Of a stretch of 60,928 bases of DNA, positions 31,527 through 40,901 are shown one piece after another. This DNA comes from Clostridia bacterium (GTDB taxonomy: Bacteria; Bacillota; Clostridia; Oscillospirales; Acutalibacteraceae), in contig JAFRJB010000068.1 in assembly GCA_017432485.1 (NCBI GenBank), forward strand, positions 1-60,928, in the 5' to 3' direction. The notes under the pieces are model-generated. The model did not search any database and had not been told where the DNA came from. It worked only from the letters and a program-made list of their open reading frames with translations. The translations under genes were made by a program, and so were the position numbers. How positions within the stretch are numbered: the stretch's first letter is position 1; each line of letters begins with the position of its first letter.

Positions 31527-32226
31527 AGAAAATAACGTCGGCGAGACAGACCGCCTTGTAACGATGCTTACCGAAAAGGCAGGCGTTATCCGGGCGTTCG
31601 CCAGAGGGGCTCGCAATGTCAAAAGTAAGGCTCTGTCGGCCACCCGCCTTTTTTGTTATTCCGAAATGAGCATTTGGGCTTCTGCCGACAAATATGTTAT
31701 TCGCGAAGCGGAACCGATTGAAGTGTTTTTCGGCTTGCGCGATGATATTGTTAAGATTGCACTTGCCGGCTACTTTTCACAGCTGCTTATTGAACTCGCA
31801 CCGAGTGAAGAGAATGCCGCCGATTATTTGAAACTGCTCTTAAACTGCCTGTATTTTTTGGAAAAAGGGCAAAAGCCGACTTCTCAGCTCAAGGCGATTT
31901 TCGAGCTGCGCCTGCTTTCAATGGCAGGGTATATGCCGGCGCTCGAGGCCTGCGCGGGCTGCGGGGCGTTTGAGAGCTCCGTGATGTACTTTGTGCCGCA
32001 GTCGGGTGAACTGTATTGCGACAAATGCCACAAGGGCGGCGAAGCGCTGAATATGAGCGTGGTTTCCGCCATGCGCTACATAATTTATGCACAACTAAAA
32101 CAAGTGTTTTCTTTTACCCTGAGTGATGAGGCTCTCGGGGTGTTAAGTGATATTTCGGAAAAGTTTTTACTTTGCCAAACACAAAAGAACTTCTCCGCGC
32201 TGGAGTTTTATAATACGGTAAAATAG
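31495..32226 (+). CDS. recO: DNA repair protein RecO
   Basis: RecO acts with RecR/RecF in recombinational repair by loading RecA on SSB-coated DNA. The 243-residue product has the N-terminal OB fold (LIQTKAIIIKENNVGETDRL, KAGVIRAFARGARNVKSK) and a helical C-terminal domain with a four-Cys zinc site (ACAGCGAF and YCDKCHKGG). Its start lies inside yqzL and a ribosome binding site is weak (AAGGA 14 nt upstream), which suggests coupling to yqzL translation. Confidence 0.95.
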   Translation: MLIQTKAIIIKENNVGETDRLVTMLTEKAGVIRAFARGARNVKSKALSATRLFCYSEMSIWASADKYVIREAEPIEVFFGLRDDIVKIALAGYFSQLLIELAPSEENAADYLKLLLNCLYFLEKGQKPTSQLKAIFELRLLSMAGYMPALEACAGCGAFESSVMYFVPQSGELYCDKCHKGGEALNMSVVSAMRYIIYAQLKQVFSFTLSDEALGVLSDISEKFLLCQTQKNFSALEFYNTVK

Positions 32227-32263
32227 CGCCGTAGCCGACAGGCAACAGCAAATTGTGAGGAAA

Positions 32264-34651
32264 ATGAACAGACATTTAAAAGCCATCGAATTAGATAAGA
32301 TATTAGAACTGCTTGCGCAGGAGTGCATGTGTGAAGAGAGCCTGCAGCGGGCTGCGGCACTGCGCCCTTCGGGCAATCAGGACTATGTCAAGATTTTGTT
32401 AACACAAACCGAAGATGCGTACACCTTGATTGCCAAGTTCGGCGGCCCGAACTTTCGCGGCATCAGTGATGTCAACGCTTTTCTTTCGCGCGCCACGGCG
32501 GGCGGTGCGCTCAATATGCGCGAGTTGCTCAGAACAGCCCAAATGCTGCGCGGCGTGCGCCTGCTCAAGGAGTGGCGCAACCACTGCGAAGGAGTGAAGA
32601 CAAGTCTTGATAAATACTTTGAGGGGCTGTATGCCAACCACTATTTGGAAGATCGCATTTTTGCCTGCATTCTTTCCGAAGATGAAATGGCGGACAATGC
32701 TTCGCCGGAACTGTATTCCATTCGCCGCAAAATGCGCGAGGCATCGGCAAAAATTCGTAACCAGTTAGACCATATGATTCATTCCGGCGCCTATTCCAAA
32801 TATTTGCAGGATAGTGTGGTCACTTTCCGCGGCGGCAGATTTGTGGTGCCTGTCAAGAGCGAGTACCGCTCCGAAGTGCCCGGTATGGTGCACGATACCT
32901 CCGCCACCGGCGCGACACTGTTTGTCGAGCCTGCCGGGGTGGTCAATCTCAATAATGATATTAAAGTCTTAGAAGGTAAAGAGCGCGATGAAATGGAGAG
33001 AATTCTCATGGAACTCTCTGCCGAAACCGCGGCGTTTGCCGAGCATATTCGCGCCTCTTTTAAAAACGCACTGGAGCTGGATTTGATTTTTGCCAAAGCG
33101 CAGTTGGCGTTTAAAATGCGCGCTTCCATGCCGTTAATTAACAATGAGGGAATTATCGACATCGGCAAAGCCCGCCACCCGCTTATTCCCAAAGAAGCGG
33201 TGGTACCCATTGATGTGCGCTTGGGCAAAGACTTTTCGACTTTGGTCATTACCGGCCCGAACACCGGCGGCAAGACCGTATCCATCAAGACCATCGGGCT
33301 GTTTTGTGCGATGGCGATGTGCGGGCTGATGCTGCCGTGTGCCGATGAGAGCAAAGTTTCCGTGTTCGATAAAATTTTGGTGGATATCGGCGATGAACAG
33401 TCCATTGAACAGTCGCTCTCCACTTTCTCCGGGCATATGACAAACATTATTGACATTCTGCAAGTCGCTGATGATAAGAGCCTTGTGCTTATTGATGAAT
33501 TGGGCGCCGGTACCGACCCGGTAGAGGGTGCGGCGCTGGCAGAGGCAATTTTAGAGCAGCTGCGCCTGCAGGGCGCCAAGATTGCTGCGACAACCCACTA
33601 TGCCGAAATTAAGCAGTATGCTTTGGAAACGGACGGTGTCGAAAACGCTTCTTGCGAATTTGATGTAGATTCGCTTAAACCGACCTATAAATTAGTGCTG
33701 GGCATTCCCGGCAGAAGTAATGCCTTTGCCATTTCGCAGCGCTTGGGAATGGATGAAGCGATTATCGAAAAAGCAGAGAAACTCATCAGCGGTGAAAACC
33801 GCCGCTTTGAAACGGTGGTGGAAAAAGTCGAAAAAAGCCGCATGGAATTTGAAAGCAAAACCAAAGAAGCGGCACTGCTTTCCGAAAAGGCCAAGCGCGA
33901 TTCCGAGCAGGCGAAAAAGCTCAAAGAAGAAGTGCAAACCCTGCGCGATAAAGAGCTCGAAAAAGCCAAGACCGAGGCAAAGCGTATCACCGAAAAAGCC
34001 AAGCGCGAGTCGCAGGCACTGCTCGATGAACTCAACCGCCTCAAGCGCGAGGAGCATTCCGCGCAAGAGCGCGCTCGCCTTGCCAAGCAAAAGATTAACA
34101 AGAGCATTGATGCTTTGGAAGACTTGACAGCAGATGAATTCGCACTCATTGATGATGAGTACCGCGACTATCAACTGCCGCGCGATGTGAAGGTCGGCGA
34201 CAATGTATTTTGCAAGAGTTTCCACCAGGCGGGCACGGTGCTCAGCGAGAAAAATGCCAATGGTATGGTGGAAGTGCAGATGGGCTTTTTAAAGTCGAGA
34301 GTCAAACAGGATGATTTGGTGCTGCTCGATAAAAAGCCTGCCGAAAAACCGAAGCGGCGCACCGTCTCCGCGCGCAACGACCGCTTCGAGCAAAAGGTTT
34401 CTTCTGCGGTCAACAACCGCTGCGATTTGCGCGGCAAAACCGCCGAGGAAGCGCGCGATGCGCTCGACATTTTTATGGACAGAGCGATTATGGACGGCTT
34501 GGGAGAAGCCACCATCATTCACGGCAAGGGCAGCGGCGTACTGCGCAGTATGGTGCAACAGTACCTGCGCAAAAACAAGCGCATTAAATCCTTCCGCTTA
34601 GGTGTATACGGCGAAGGGGAAGACGGCGTGACGATTGTGGAATTTAAATAA
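32264..34651 (+). CDS. mutS2: MutS2 DNA-binding ATPase/endonuclease
   Basis: MutS2 suppresses recombination and acts in ribosome rescue in Bacillus. The 795-residue product has the core and lever helices, Walker A in VITGPNTGGKTVSIKT, Walker B in SLVLIDELGAGTDPVEGAAL, a long coiled coil (about 515-615) and a C-terminal Smr nuclease domain (DLRGKTAEEARDALDIF, IIHGKGSGVLRSMV). The ATG at 32264 is preferred to a GTG three codons earlier because GAGGA sits between them and the N-terminus fits the family. It lies 37 bp after recO; the gap holds a short ACAGGCA repeat. Confidence 0.96.
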   Translation: MNRHLKAIELDKILELLAQECMCEESLQRAAALRPSGNQDYVKILLTQTEDAYTLIAKFGGPNFRGISDVNAFLSRATAGGALNMRELLRTAQMLRGVRLLKEWRNHCEGVKTSLDKYFEGLYANHYLEDRIFACILSEDEMADNASPELYSIRRKMREASAKIRNQLDHMIHSGAYSKYLQDSVVTFRGGRFVVPVKSEYRSEVPGMVHDTSATGATLFVEPAGVVNLNNDIKVLEGKERDEMERILMELSAETAAFAEHIRASFKNALELDLIFAKAQLAFKMRASMPLINNEGIIDIGKARHPLIPKEAVVPIDVRLGKDFSTLVITGPNTGGKTVSIKTIGLFCAMAMCGLMLPCADESKVSVFDKILVDIGDEQSIEQSLSTFSGHMTNIIDILQVADDKSLVLIDELGAGTDPVEGAALAEAILEQLRLQGAKIAATTHYAEIKQYALETDGVENASCEFDVDSLKPTYKLVLGIPGRSNAFAISQRLGMDEAIIEKAEKLISGENRRFETVVEKVEKSRMEFESKTKEAALLSEKAKRDSEQAKKLKEEVQTLRDKELEKAKTEAKRITEKAKRESQALLDELNRLKREEHSAQERARLAKQKINKSIDALEDLTADEFALIDDEYRDYQLPRDVKVGDNVFCKSFHQAGTVLSEKNANGMVEVQMGFLKSRVKQDDLVLLDKKPAEKPKRRTVSARNDRFEQKVSSAVNNRCDLRGKTAEEARDALDIFMDRAIMDGLGEATIIHGKGSGVLRSMVQQYLRKNKRIKSFRLGVYGEGEDGVTIVEFK

Positions 34652-34675
34652 CATTACATACAAAGGGAATTTGGT

Positions 34676-36316
34676 ATGAGAATTAAAAAAGAATACGACT
34701 CTATGCAAAGCAACTTAAGCAACCAAAGCATTGATGAAATTTCCGATTGGTTGCTCACACAAATGGCGCGCTTTAAACTGCAAAAGCGCACCGGTTTACG
34801 CGTGCGCCTGCTTATTGAGGAGGTACTTTTGCGCGTGCAGGAAGCGCTCGGCGAGGAAACGCAGGTGCAGGTGAGTGTGGAAAGCTCATTTTTCTACCCG
34901 TTTATTAAAATAGAGATCCCCGGCAAAGCGTTTAATCCGTTAAGCGAAACGAATGCAGAGCTGGGAGAATGGAACAGTTCGCTGCAAACTGCGGTGGGCT
35001 TAACGCCGAAGTACAGCTATAATTTCGGCAAGAATACGCTCAAACTCAAAATTCCCGTTAAAGAAACCAATCCGTGCGTGATGATATTCTCGGCGATTGC
35101 CATCGGCATTTTGTTGGGCTTGGCAGGCTACTACATTATCCCGGATATGTGGCAGGGCACCATCAATACATACCTGTTAACACCGGCATATAATTTGTGG
35201 ATACGCATGCTCAACGCCATATCCGGACCGATTATTTTCTTTACGGTCATTACCACCATGCTCAACACCAAGCGCATTGACAAACAGGGCGGGCACAGCA
35301 CGAATGTTGTGGTGCGCTATTTTGTCTTCAGTTTTATCATTGCTTCTTCCGGTGTGGTTGTCGCCCTGCCGCTGATGCAGTTGGTCAGTTCGCAAGGCTG
35401 GTTCAGCACAAATATTATGGACAGGCTCTTGGAATACGGCAGAGAAATTATTCCTTCCGATATTATAGAACCGTTTAAATCCGCTAACACGCCGCAGTTG
35501 ATTTTTGTGGCATTTGTGCTCGGCGCCGCGCTGCTGTCTTTAGGCAGTCAGGTAAAGGATGTCAAAACACTGACCCGCCAAATCAATATGGTCGGCCTCA
35601 AACTTGCCGCTTGGATGAGTAAGTTGGTGCCGCTGTTTACCGGGCTGTTTTTGTTTTTGGAAATTGCCAATAAGCAAACAGAGACGCTGAAGGGCATGTG
35701 GAAACCGCTGGCACTGTCTGTCGGCGCATCGGTCGGGATGATGATTATCACGCTGTTGTATGTTTCGCTGCGCTTAAAGGTTTCACCGCTTGTCATCGGT
35801 AAAAAGGTGGAAAAGCCGTTTTTTACCGCGCTTAAAACAGCCTCTTTGGATGAATCGTTTGAACACACCAAGCGCTCGTGCACTTCGTATTTGGGCATAG
35901 ATAAAACCTATACCAATGTATCCCTGCCGCAGGGCTTGGTGCTCTACATGCCGATGAGTGCCATCGGTACACTGATCTTTACGATGTATGCCGCGCACAT
36001 CTATCAGGTGGAGATTGATTTATTCTGGATTATTTCGGCGATTATTTTTGCGGTACTGCTCTTTGTGGCAACGCCGCCCGTACCGGGTGCTAACCTGTTG
36101 GCATATGTGGTCTTCTTCCAGTGGCTCGGTATTCCCGCCAAGGCACTGATGGATGCCATGATTTTTGATATTGTTTTCGGTATCCTTGCGGGTGCGGGCA
36201 ATCAGTTTTTGCTGCAGTTGGAAATGGTGCTGCAGGCGCGCAAGTCGGGTATGCTCAATCACGAGGCGCTCGCAAAGCCATTGCCTAAAAAGAAAAAAGC
36301 AAAAGCAAAATCATAA
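34676..36316 (+). CDS. cation:dicarboxylate symporter (DAACS family) with N-terminal GHKL-like domain
   Basis: The C-terminal 410 residues are a dicarboxylate/amino-acid:cation symporter: eight or so membrane segments with SGPIIFFTVITTMLNTKRID, FVFSFIIASSGVVVALPL, ALPQGL-like VSLPQGLVLYMPMSAIGTLI and the substrate loop ATPPVPGANLLAYVVFF. The first 130 residues are cytoplasmic and unusual. They look like the start of a GHKL ATPase or anti-sigma kinase fold (LRVRLLIEEVLLRVQEALG as an N-box-like helix, then beta strands), though no G-box is evident. It follows mutS2 by 24 bp and ends at a terminator shared with spoIIE. Transported substrate is unknown. Confidence 0.85.
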   Translation: MRIKKEYDSMQSNLSNQSIDEISDWLLTQMARFKLQKRTGLRVRLLIEEVLLRVQEALGEETQVQVSVESSFFYPFIKIEIPGKAFNPLSETNAELGEWNSSLQTAVGLTPKYSYNFGKNTLKLKIPVKETNPCVMIFSAIAIGILLGLAGYYIIPDMWQGTINTYLLTPAYNLWIRMLNAISGPIIFFTVITTMLNTKRIDKQGGHSTNVVVRYFVFSFIIASSGVVVALPLMQLVSSQGWFSTNIMDRLLEYGREIIPSDIIEPFKSANTPQLIFVAFVLGAALLSLGSQVKDVKTLTRQINMVGLKLAAWMSKLVPLFTGLFLFLEIANKQTETLKGMWKPLALSVGASVGMMIITLLYVSLRLKVSPLVIGKKVEKPFFTALKTASLDESFEHTKRSCTSYLGIDKTYTNVSLPQGLVLYMPMSAIGTLIFTMYAAHIYQVEIDLFWIISAIIFAVLLFVATPPVPGANLLAYVVFFQWLGIPAKALMDAMIFDIVFGILAGAGNQFLLQLEMVLQARKSGMLNHEALAKPLPKKKKAKAKS

Positions 36317-36322
36317 ATGAAA

Positions 36323-36354
36323 AATGAGTGAAGGGTGCAAGCCCTTCACTCATT
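36323..36354. terminator. bidirectional terminator between the symporter and spoIIE
   Basis: AATGAGTGAAGGG pairs perfectly with CCCTTCACTCATT across TGCAAG, with a T-run on the plus side. The spoIIE stop codon (36346-36348) lies in the right arm. Confidence 0.82.
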
Positions 36355-38685
36355 TTTTTCTATGCGTATGCACACGGCACTGATGTCGTCGCGGTGGGCG
36401 GTGTCCGCTTTGCGGCGCGCGGTTTCGGCTATCTCTTTTGCGAGCGTTTGTGCGCTTTCGCCGCGCCTTGCGGCAAGTAACTGCCCGAGCCACTCGCTGT
36501 TGCCTTGGGTAGCGCCGTCGGAAACAAGGGCAATGATGTCACCTTCGCTCAAATGCAGGCTGCTGTGGGAAAAATCGGCGTTTTCCAAAATGCCGACCGG
36601 CATACCGGAAAGCTCGACTTTAACGAGTTTATTGCCCTTGAGCACCGGTGAAAACGCCGCACCCGCTTTATAAAAATCCGCCTTGCCGGTAAATAAATCG
36701 ACACTCACCAAATCTAAACTCGAGAAGCTCTCGTCACTGTCTTTGACCATCAGCGCGGCATTGACCACCTTGATGGCGGCACCCGCCGAGAAACCGGCGG
36801 CAAGCAGCTTTGCCATGATGCGCGTGCTCAAAGAAGCATTGAGGTGCGCCAGCATCCCGCTGCCCATTCCGTCGGCAAGCACGGCGGCACTTTTGCCGCG
36901 GTAGTCTTTAATCAGTTCATAAGCATCCCCGCAGCAGCTGTTATCGGCGGCATTGATTTGGCATGCGCCGAAGGAGCAGGCGTAGAGCGCTTTTTCGTAG
37001 TAACTGAGCTTGAGCGTGTTGTCAAAAGCCGTGATTTGCGGCGCCTCAAAGCTGCGCGCGCAAATGCTCTCTAAATCCTCCAAGAACGCTTCCTTTTCCA
37101 GCACCTCCTGGCGGTAGGGAATGCGCAGGTTGATGCGCATATGCAGCTGCTCATCCGTAAGCACCGCGGCATTGAGATATTCCGCACCGCAGTAGTCGAG
37201 CAGTTCCAACAGCGCATCGGTTTTGTCGGCATCGGGAAATTCTTTTTGCTCCATATCTTCCGACAAATCAAAGAGCAGCTGTGAGAGCGCATCAAACTGC
37301 ACGCTCATCACTTCGCGCATGCTTTCCGCCTTTTTGGCGGCAAGGCGATTTGCCATAAAAGCGGTGTGCTCTAAGGTGAAGTTTTTGAGGAGCACTTTCG
37401 AGCGAATGCAGACCTTGCCGAAGTTTTGCGGCAGGGTTTCGGGGGTAAGAGGCAGCTGCTCTTCAAGCTGTTTTTCAACTTGTTTAAAGACCGCGACCGT
37501 GCGCTCTTTTTCTTTTTCCCAACAGTAGTATTTTAAGCCGCACTTTTCGCAGGTTTTGTGCATGGTGTTGAGGTAAATGACCGTTTTTTTGGCAGGAAGT
37601 GCGGCGGTGCTTTTTTCTTTGATTTCGTAGAGCCCGGTGCACACATCACCGAGTGCATCCGAAGCATAGCGCAGGCGGGAAACCGCGTGCGCCTGCAGCG
37701 AAGCGGTGCCCACACTGACTTGGTTCATATTAAAAAAGCGCACTTTATTGAGCAACTTTTTAGGCAGCAGCAAAAAAATGACTGCCGCAATACCTGCTTC
37801 GATAAACGGGGTGTAATTCACCGGGTTGTCCACGCCAAACAGCAGCGGCACGGCGATACCGGCTTCAAGCGCAACGGCGCTGAGCAGGCGGGAGTGAGAA
37901 GCACCCAATCCCGCAAATAATCCGCTCACCGAAAGCGCGGCAAAGCTCAGCGCATTTCCGCTGCCGAAGCCCAGGGCAATCCCGCCGCCGATACCCGCCA
38001 TGGCGCCGGCACCCATTTTGCCGTAGTAGGCACTGATGAGAATGGTTAAGCACGCCAAAACTCCCGAGAGAGAAATTTCATAAATGCGAATATAACTCAA
38101 GCTCAGTATTACTAAAAACACGGAAACGAGCAGGCAGGCGGTTTCACTCTCACTCAGAGCGCTCAGGCTTTTGACTTTTTTGAGCGTATTGAGCGTCCCC
38201 GCCCAAAAGACGGCGCTTGCCGCCGCAATAAAACTTTCGGCAGTATAGGGAATGAGTGTGACCTGCACTTCATCGAGCAACAGTGAAGTGACAATACCGC
38301 TGAGCGCACAGCCAAGCAGCGCAATTAAACCGGCAAAGAGCGGGTTTTTCTTTGTTTTTTCGGAAAAGATGCGCCCCATAATCACGGCAAAAATGAGCGC
38401 TGCCAGGTAGCGGGCGGGGACAATTTCATACCCCGATGTCAGGTAGCCTGCGGCGGCACCGATGACCGCGGCAGGCAGCAGTTCTCCGGGCGCGGCGCAG
38501 GCGAGCGCAAAGGCAAAGGGGGAGCAGTAGGTTAAAATATTGCAGCGCGCGCTCAAAAAGGCAACTCCCGCCAGCAGCAGGTTGAGCAGGAAGACAGTGC
38601 CTTTTTTGGCAAAGACAATATTGAAGATGGAAACGGTTTCTTTTTCGCCGACTTTTGCGGGCAAGGGGAGGGCGGTGGATTTCAT
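36346..38685 (-). CDS. spoIIE: stage II sporulation protein E (PP2C-type phosphatase)
   Basis: SpoIIE dephosphorylates the anti-anti-sigma factor SpoIIAA in the forespore and so activates sigma-F. The 779-residue product has an N-terminal membrane region of about ten helices (to residue 310), a central cytoplasmic region with a CEKCGLKYYCW motif, and a C-terminal PP2C domain (GDAYELIKDYRGKSAAVLAD, GMGSGMLAH, FSSLDLVSVDLFTG, ALVSDGATQGN). The start at 38685 was chosen because residues upstream are not part of the family; AAAGAAG lies before it. No Spo0A box was found in the 249-bp upstream gap, which also holds the GH13 promoter. Confidence 0.94.
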   Translation of the reverse strand: MKSTALPLPAKVGEKETVSIFNIVFAKKGTVFLLNLLLAGVAFLSARCNILTYCSPFAFALACAAPGELLPAAVIGAAAGYLTSGYEIVPARYLAALIFAVIMGRIFSEKTKKNPLFAGLIALLGCALSGIVTSLLLDEVQVTLIPYTAESFIAAASAVFWAGTLNTLKKVKSLSALSESETACLLVSVFLVILSLSYIRIYEISLSGVLACLTILISAYYGKMGAGAMAGIGGGIALGFGSGNALSFAALSVSGLFAGLGASHSRLLSAVALEAGIAVPLLFGVDNPVNYTPFIEAGIAAVIFLLLPKKLLNKVRFFNMNQVSVGTASLQAHAVSRLRYASDALGDVCTGLYEIKEKSTAALPAKKTVIYLNTMHKTCEKCGLKYYCWEKEKERTVAVFKQVEKQLEEQLPLTPETLPQNFGKVCIRSKVLLKNFTLEHTAFMANRLAAKKAESMREVMSVQFDALSQLLFDLSEDMEQKEFPDADKTDALLELLDYCGAEYLNAAVLTDEQLHMRINLRIPYRQEVLEKEAFLEDLESICARSFEAPQITAFDNTLKLSYYEKALYACSFGACQINAADNSCCGDAYELIKDYRGKSAAVLADGMGSGMLAHLNASLSTRIMAKLLAAGFSAGAAIKVVNAALMVKDSDESFSSLDLVSVDLFTGKADFYKAGAAFSPVLKGNKLVKVELSGMPVGILENADFSHSSLHLSEGDIIALVSDGATQGNSEWLGQLLAARRGESAQTLAKEIAETARRKADTAHRDDISAVCIRIEKNE

Positions 38686-38843
38686 TTTTTTCACTTCTTT
38701 CTTTTTGATAAATATCGTTGCGGGATAGTAATGGTAAATCAAAAAAGTGAAAAAAATTATCAAAATTTGGGAGCGCGAAAACTTTTCTTAAAATCTTTGG
38801 TAAAATCGCTTAACGCGTTTATAAATAATTGTTAATAATAACA

Positions 38844-38873
38844 TTGAAAAAGCGCCGCTGAATGTGGTAAAAT
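38844..38873 (+). promoter_or_regulatory. probable sigma-A promoter for the GH13 gene
   Basis: TTGAAA, 18 bp, TAAAAT lies about 60 bp before the start. Confidence 0.55.
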
Positions 38874-38934
38874 TTATGAGTAAATATGTGAAAGGGCGGG
38901 GGCTGCCTGAAGGGCACTCCCGAAGGTAATGACA

Positions 38935-40821
38935 ATGATTATCACACCGCAAAGTACATTAAGCGAAGTCATGGCAACCCCTGTGGGGAATGATTTGGTG
39001 GCAATGGTCGCTTACCACGCCGGTATTCCGGATAAAGTTATTCACAATCCGCTTGTCGGCAATATGCGCCTGACTTCTATTCAAAAGCTGCTCGGCGATA
39101 AGCTGCCGATGGAAACGGTAGAGCATTTATGCAAATTAATCGGCTATACCCCCGAAAAGGTAATCACCAAAGAGGAAGTTGACCCGAAGTGGTGGAAAGA
39201 GTCGGTCATTTACCAGATTTATCCGCGCTCGTTTAAAGACTCTAACGGTGACGGTATCGGCGATTTGCAGGGCATTATCTCCAAGCTTGATTACCTTAAA
39301 GATTTGGGTGTCGATGTGCTGTGGCTCAGCCCGATTTATGACTCGCCCAATGATGATATGGGCTACGATATTCGCGATTATAAGAAGATTATGACCGAGT
39401 TCGGCACGATGGAAGACTTCGATGAAATGCTCGAGGGCATCCACGCCAGAGGCATGAAGCTGGTAATGGATTTGGTGGTCAACCACACTTCCGATGAACA
39501 CGAGTGGTTCCAAAAGGCGCTTGCCGGCGATGAAAAGTATAAGAATTACTATATCTTCCGCAAGGGCAAAGGCGAAGGTGTACCGCCCAATAACTGGACT
39601 TCCCTGTTCTCCGGTTCGGCGTGGAATTATTACCCCGAACTCGATGAGTGGGCACTGCACCTGTTCTCGACCAAGCAGATGGATTTGAATTGGGATAATC
39701 CGGAAGTGCGCGCCGAGGTTTCGGATATGGTCAGCTGGTGGCTGGCAAAGGGTGTTGACGGTTTCCGCATGGATGTGATTAACCTTATCTCCAAGACCGA
39801 AGGTTTGCCCGACGGTAACCCGCTGGTCGGTGAAGTCATCGGCTACGGCGGTGAGCACTATTTCTGGGGGCCGCACCTTCAAGAATATCTGCACGAACTC
39901 AATGAGAATTCCTTCAAGAAATTCCCCGACAGCTTCTGTGTGGGTGAGACCGGCGGCATCGGCGTGGAAATGGCAAAATATCTTGTAGATGATTCCCGCG
40001 AGGAAATTCGCGAAACTTTCTTATTTGACCAGTTGGAAACCCCGGGCAAAGAGCGCTGGAGCGATTATGAATATGATTTGAAATATCTCAAGCAACTCTT
40101 TACCAAGTATCAGTTAGAGCTGCACGGTTCTTCCTGGCCGACATTGGTGATTGAAAACCACGACAACCCGCGTATGGTTTCCAAGGTAAACCCCAATAAG
40201 AAATACAGAAAGCCGCTGTCTAAGCTCATCGGCGCGATGCTGTTGACCGGCAGAGGCACCCCCTATATCTTCCAGGGTGAAGAGCTCGGCATGATGAACT
40301 GCGACTTTAACGATATGAGCGAAATTCGCGATGTCGAGTCGATTAATAAATTTGCCGCTCTGCTTAAGAAAGGTAAAACGCAGGATGAGGCTTGGAGCAC
40401 CATCCTGGCAGGCAGCCGCGACAATTCCAGAACACCGATTTGCTGGGATACGAGCGAAAATGCGGGCTTTACCACCGGTACCCCGTGGATTCGCGTTAAC
40501 GGCGACTACTTAGAGTGCAATGCCGCAAGCGAAATTGCCGAAGCAGACAGTCCGTTTAACTATTACAAGGCGCTGATGGCTTTGAGAAAAGAGAATAAGC
40601 AGACAATGGTTTACGGCGACTTTATTCCGCTTAAGACCAACGACAAAACTTTCTGCTTATTCCGCGAGAGCGAAGAGGGCAAGTTCTACATTGAAATGAA
40701 CTTGACTGCCGACAGGTTGCCGCGACCCAGAGCGGCGCAAGGGGATTTGGTGCTTTCCAACTACGCCGGCGCGGTGGATTACCTGAGAGCTTACGAAGTT
40801 AATATTTACAAAGTCAGATAA
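38935..40821 (+). CDS. GH13 alpha-glucosidase with an extra N-terminal helical domain
   Basis: It hydrolyses alpha-glucosidic bonds of oligosaccharides in the cytoplasm (oligo-1,6-glucosidase or related). The barrel begins at about residue 83 (PKWWKESVIYQIYPRSFKDS) and shows all GH13 regions: DLVVNHTS, the nucleophile Asp in DGFRMDVINL, the acid Glu in FCVGETGG and IENHDNPR. The first 80 residues (including STLSEVMATPVGNDLVAMVA and NPLVGNMRLTSIQKLLG) are a helical domain not part of GH13; comparable segments occur in other Clostridia carbohydrate enzymes, as far as I recall. The ATG at 38935 has AAGG 8 nt upstream. It is monocistronic. Confidence 0.92.
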   Translation: MIITPQSTLSEVMATPVGNDLVAMVAYHAGIPDKVIHNPLVGNMRLTSIQKLLGDKLPMETVEHLCKLIGYTPEKVITKEEVDPKWWKESVIYQIYPRSFKDSNGDGIGDLQGIISKLDYLKDLGVDVLWLSPIYDSPNDDMGYDIRDYKKIMTEFGTMEDFDEMLEGIHARGMKLVMDLVVNHTSDEHEWFQKALAGDEKYKNYYIFRKGKGEGVPPNNWTSLFSGSAWNYYPELDEWALHLFSTKQMDLNWDNPEVRAEVSDMVSWWLAKGVDGFRMDVINLISKTEGLPDGNPLVGEVIGYGGEHYFWGPHLQEYLHELNENSFKKFPDSFCVGETGGIGVEMAKYLVDDSREEIRETFLFDQLETPGKERWSDYEYDLKYLKQLFTKYQLELHGSSWPTLVIENHDNPRMVSKVNPNKKYRKPLSKLIGAMLLTGRGTPYIFQGEELGMMNCDFNDMSEIRDVESINKFAALLKKGKTQDEAWSTILAGSRDNSRTPICWDTSENAGFTTGTPWIRVNGDYLECNAASEIAEADSPFNYYKALMALRKENKQTMVYGDFIPLKTNDKTFCLFRESEEGKFYIEMNLTADRLPRPRAAQGDLVLSNYAGAVDYLRAYEVNIYKVR

Positions 40822-40824
40822 AGG

Positions 40825-40850
40825 AAGAGGAGGCTCAGCCTCCTCTTTTT
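40825..40850 (+). terminator. intrinsic terminator of the GH13 gene
   Basis: AAGAGGAGGC pairs with GCCTCCTCTT across TCA and runs into T. Confidence 0.85.
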
Positions 40851-40853
40851 TAC

Positions 40854-40878
40854 GGTTGACAGAATACAGTTGACAGAA
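40854..40878. repeat. tandem GTTGACAGAA-type repeat
   Basis: GTTGACAGAATACA is followed by GTTGACAGAA (14-nt period). It lies between two convergent genes and belongs in style to the other short intergenic repeats. Confidence 0.5.
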
Positions 40879-40901
40879 ACGGGGCTGTGAGAGCCCCGTT
40901 T
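40877..40901 (-). terminator. hairpin overlapping the stop codon of the gene at 40900
   Basis: AAACGGGGCT pairs perfectly with AGCCCCGTTT across GTGAG. There is no T-run on the minus strand. Confidence 0.5.
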
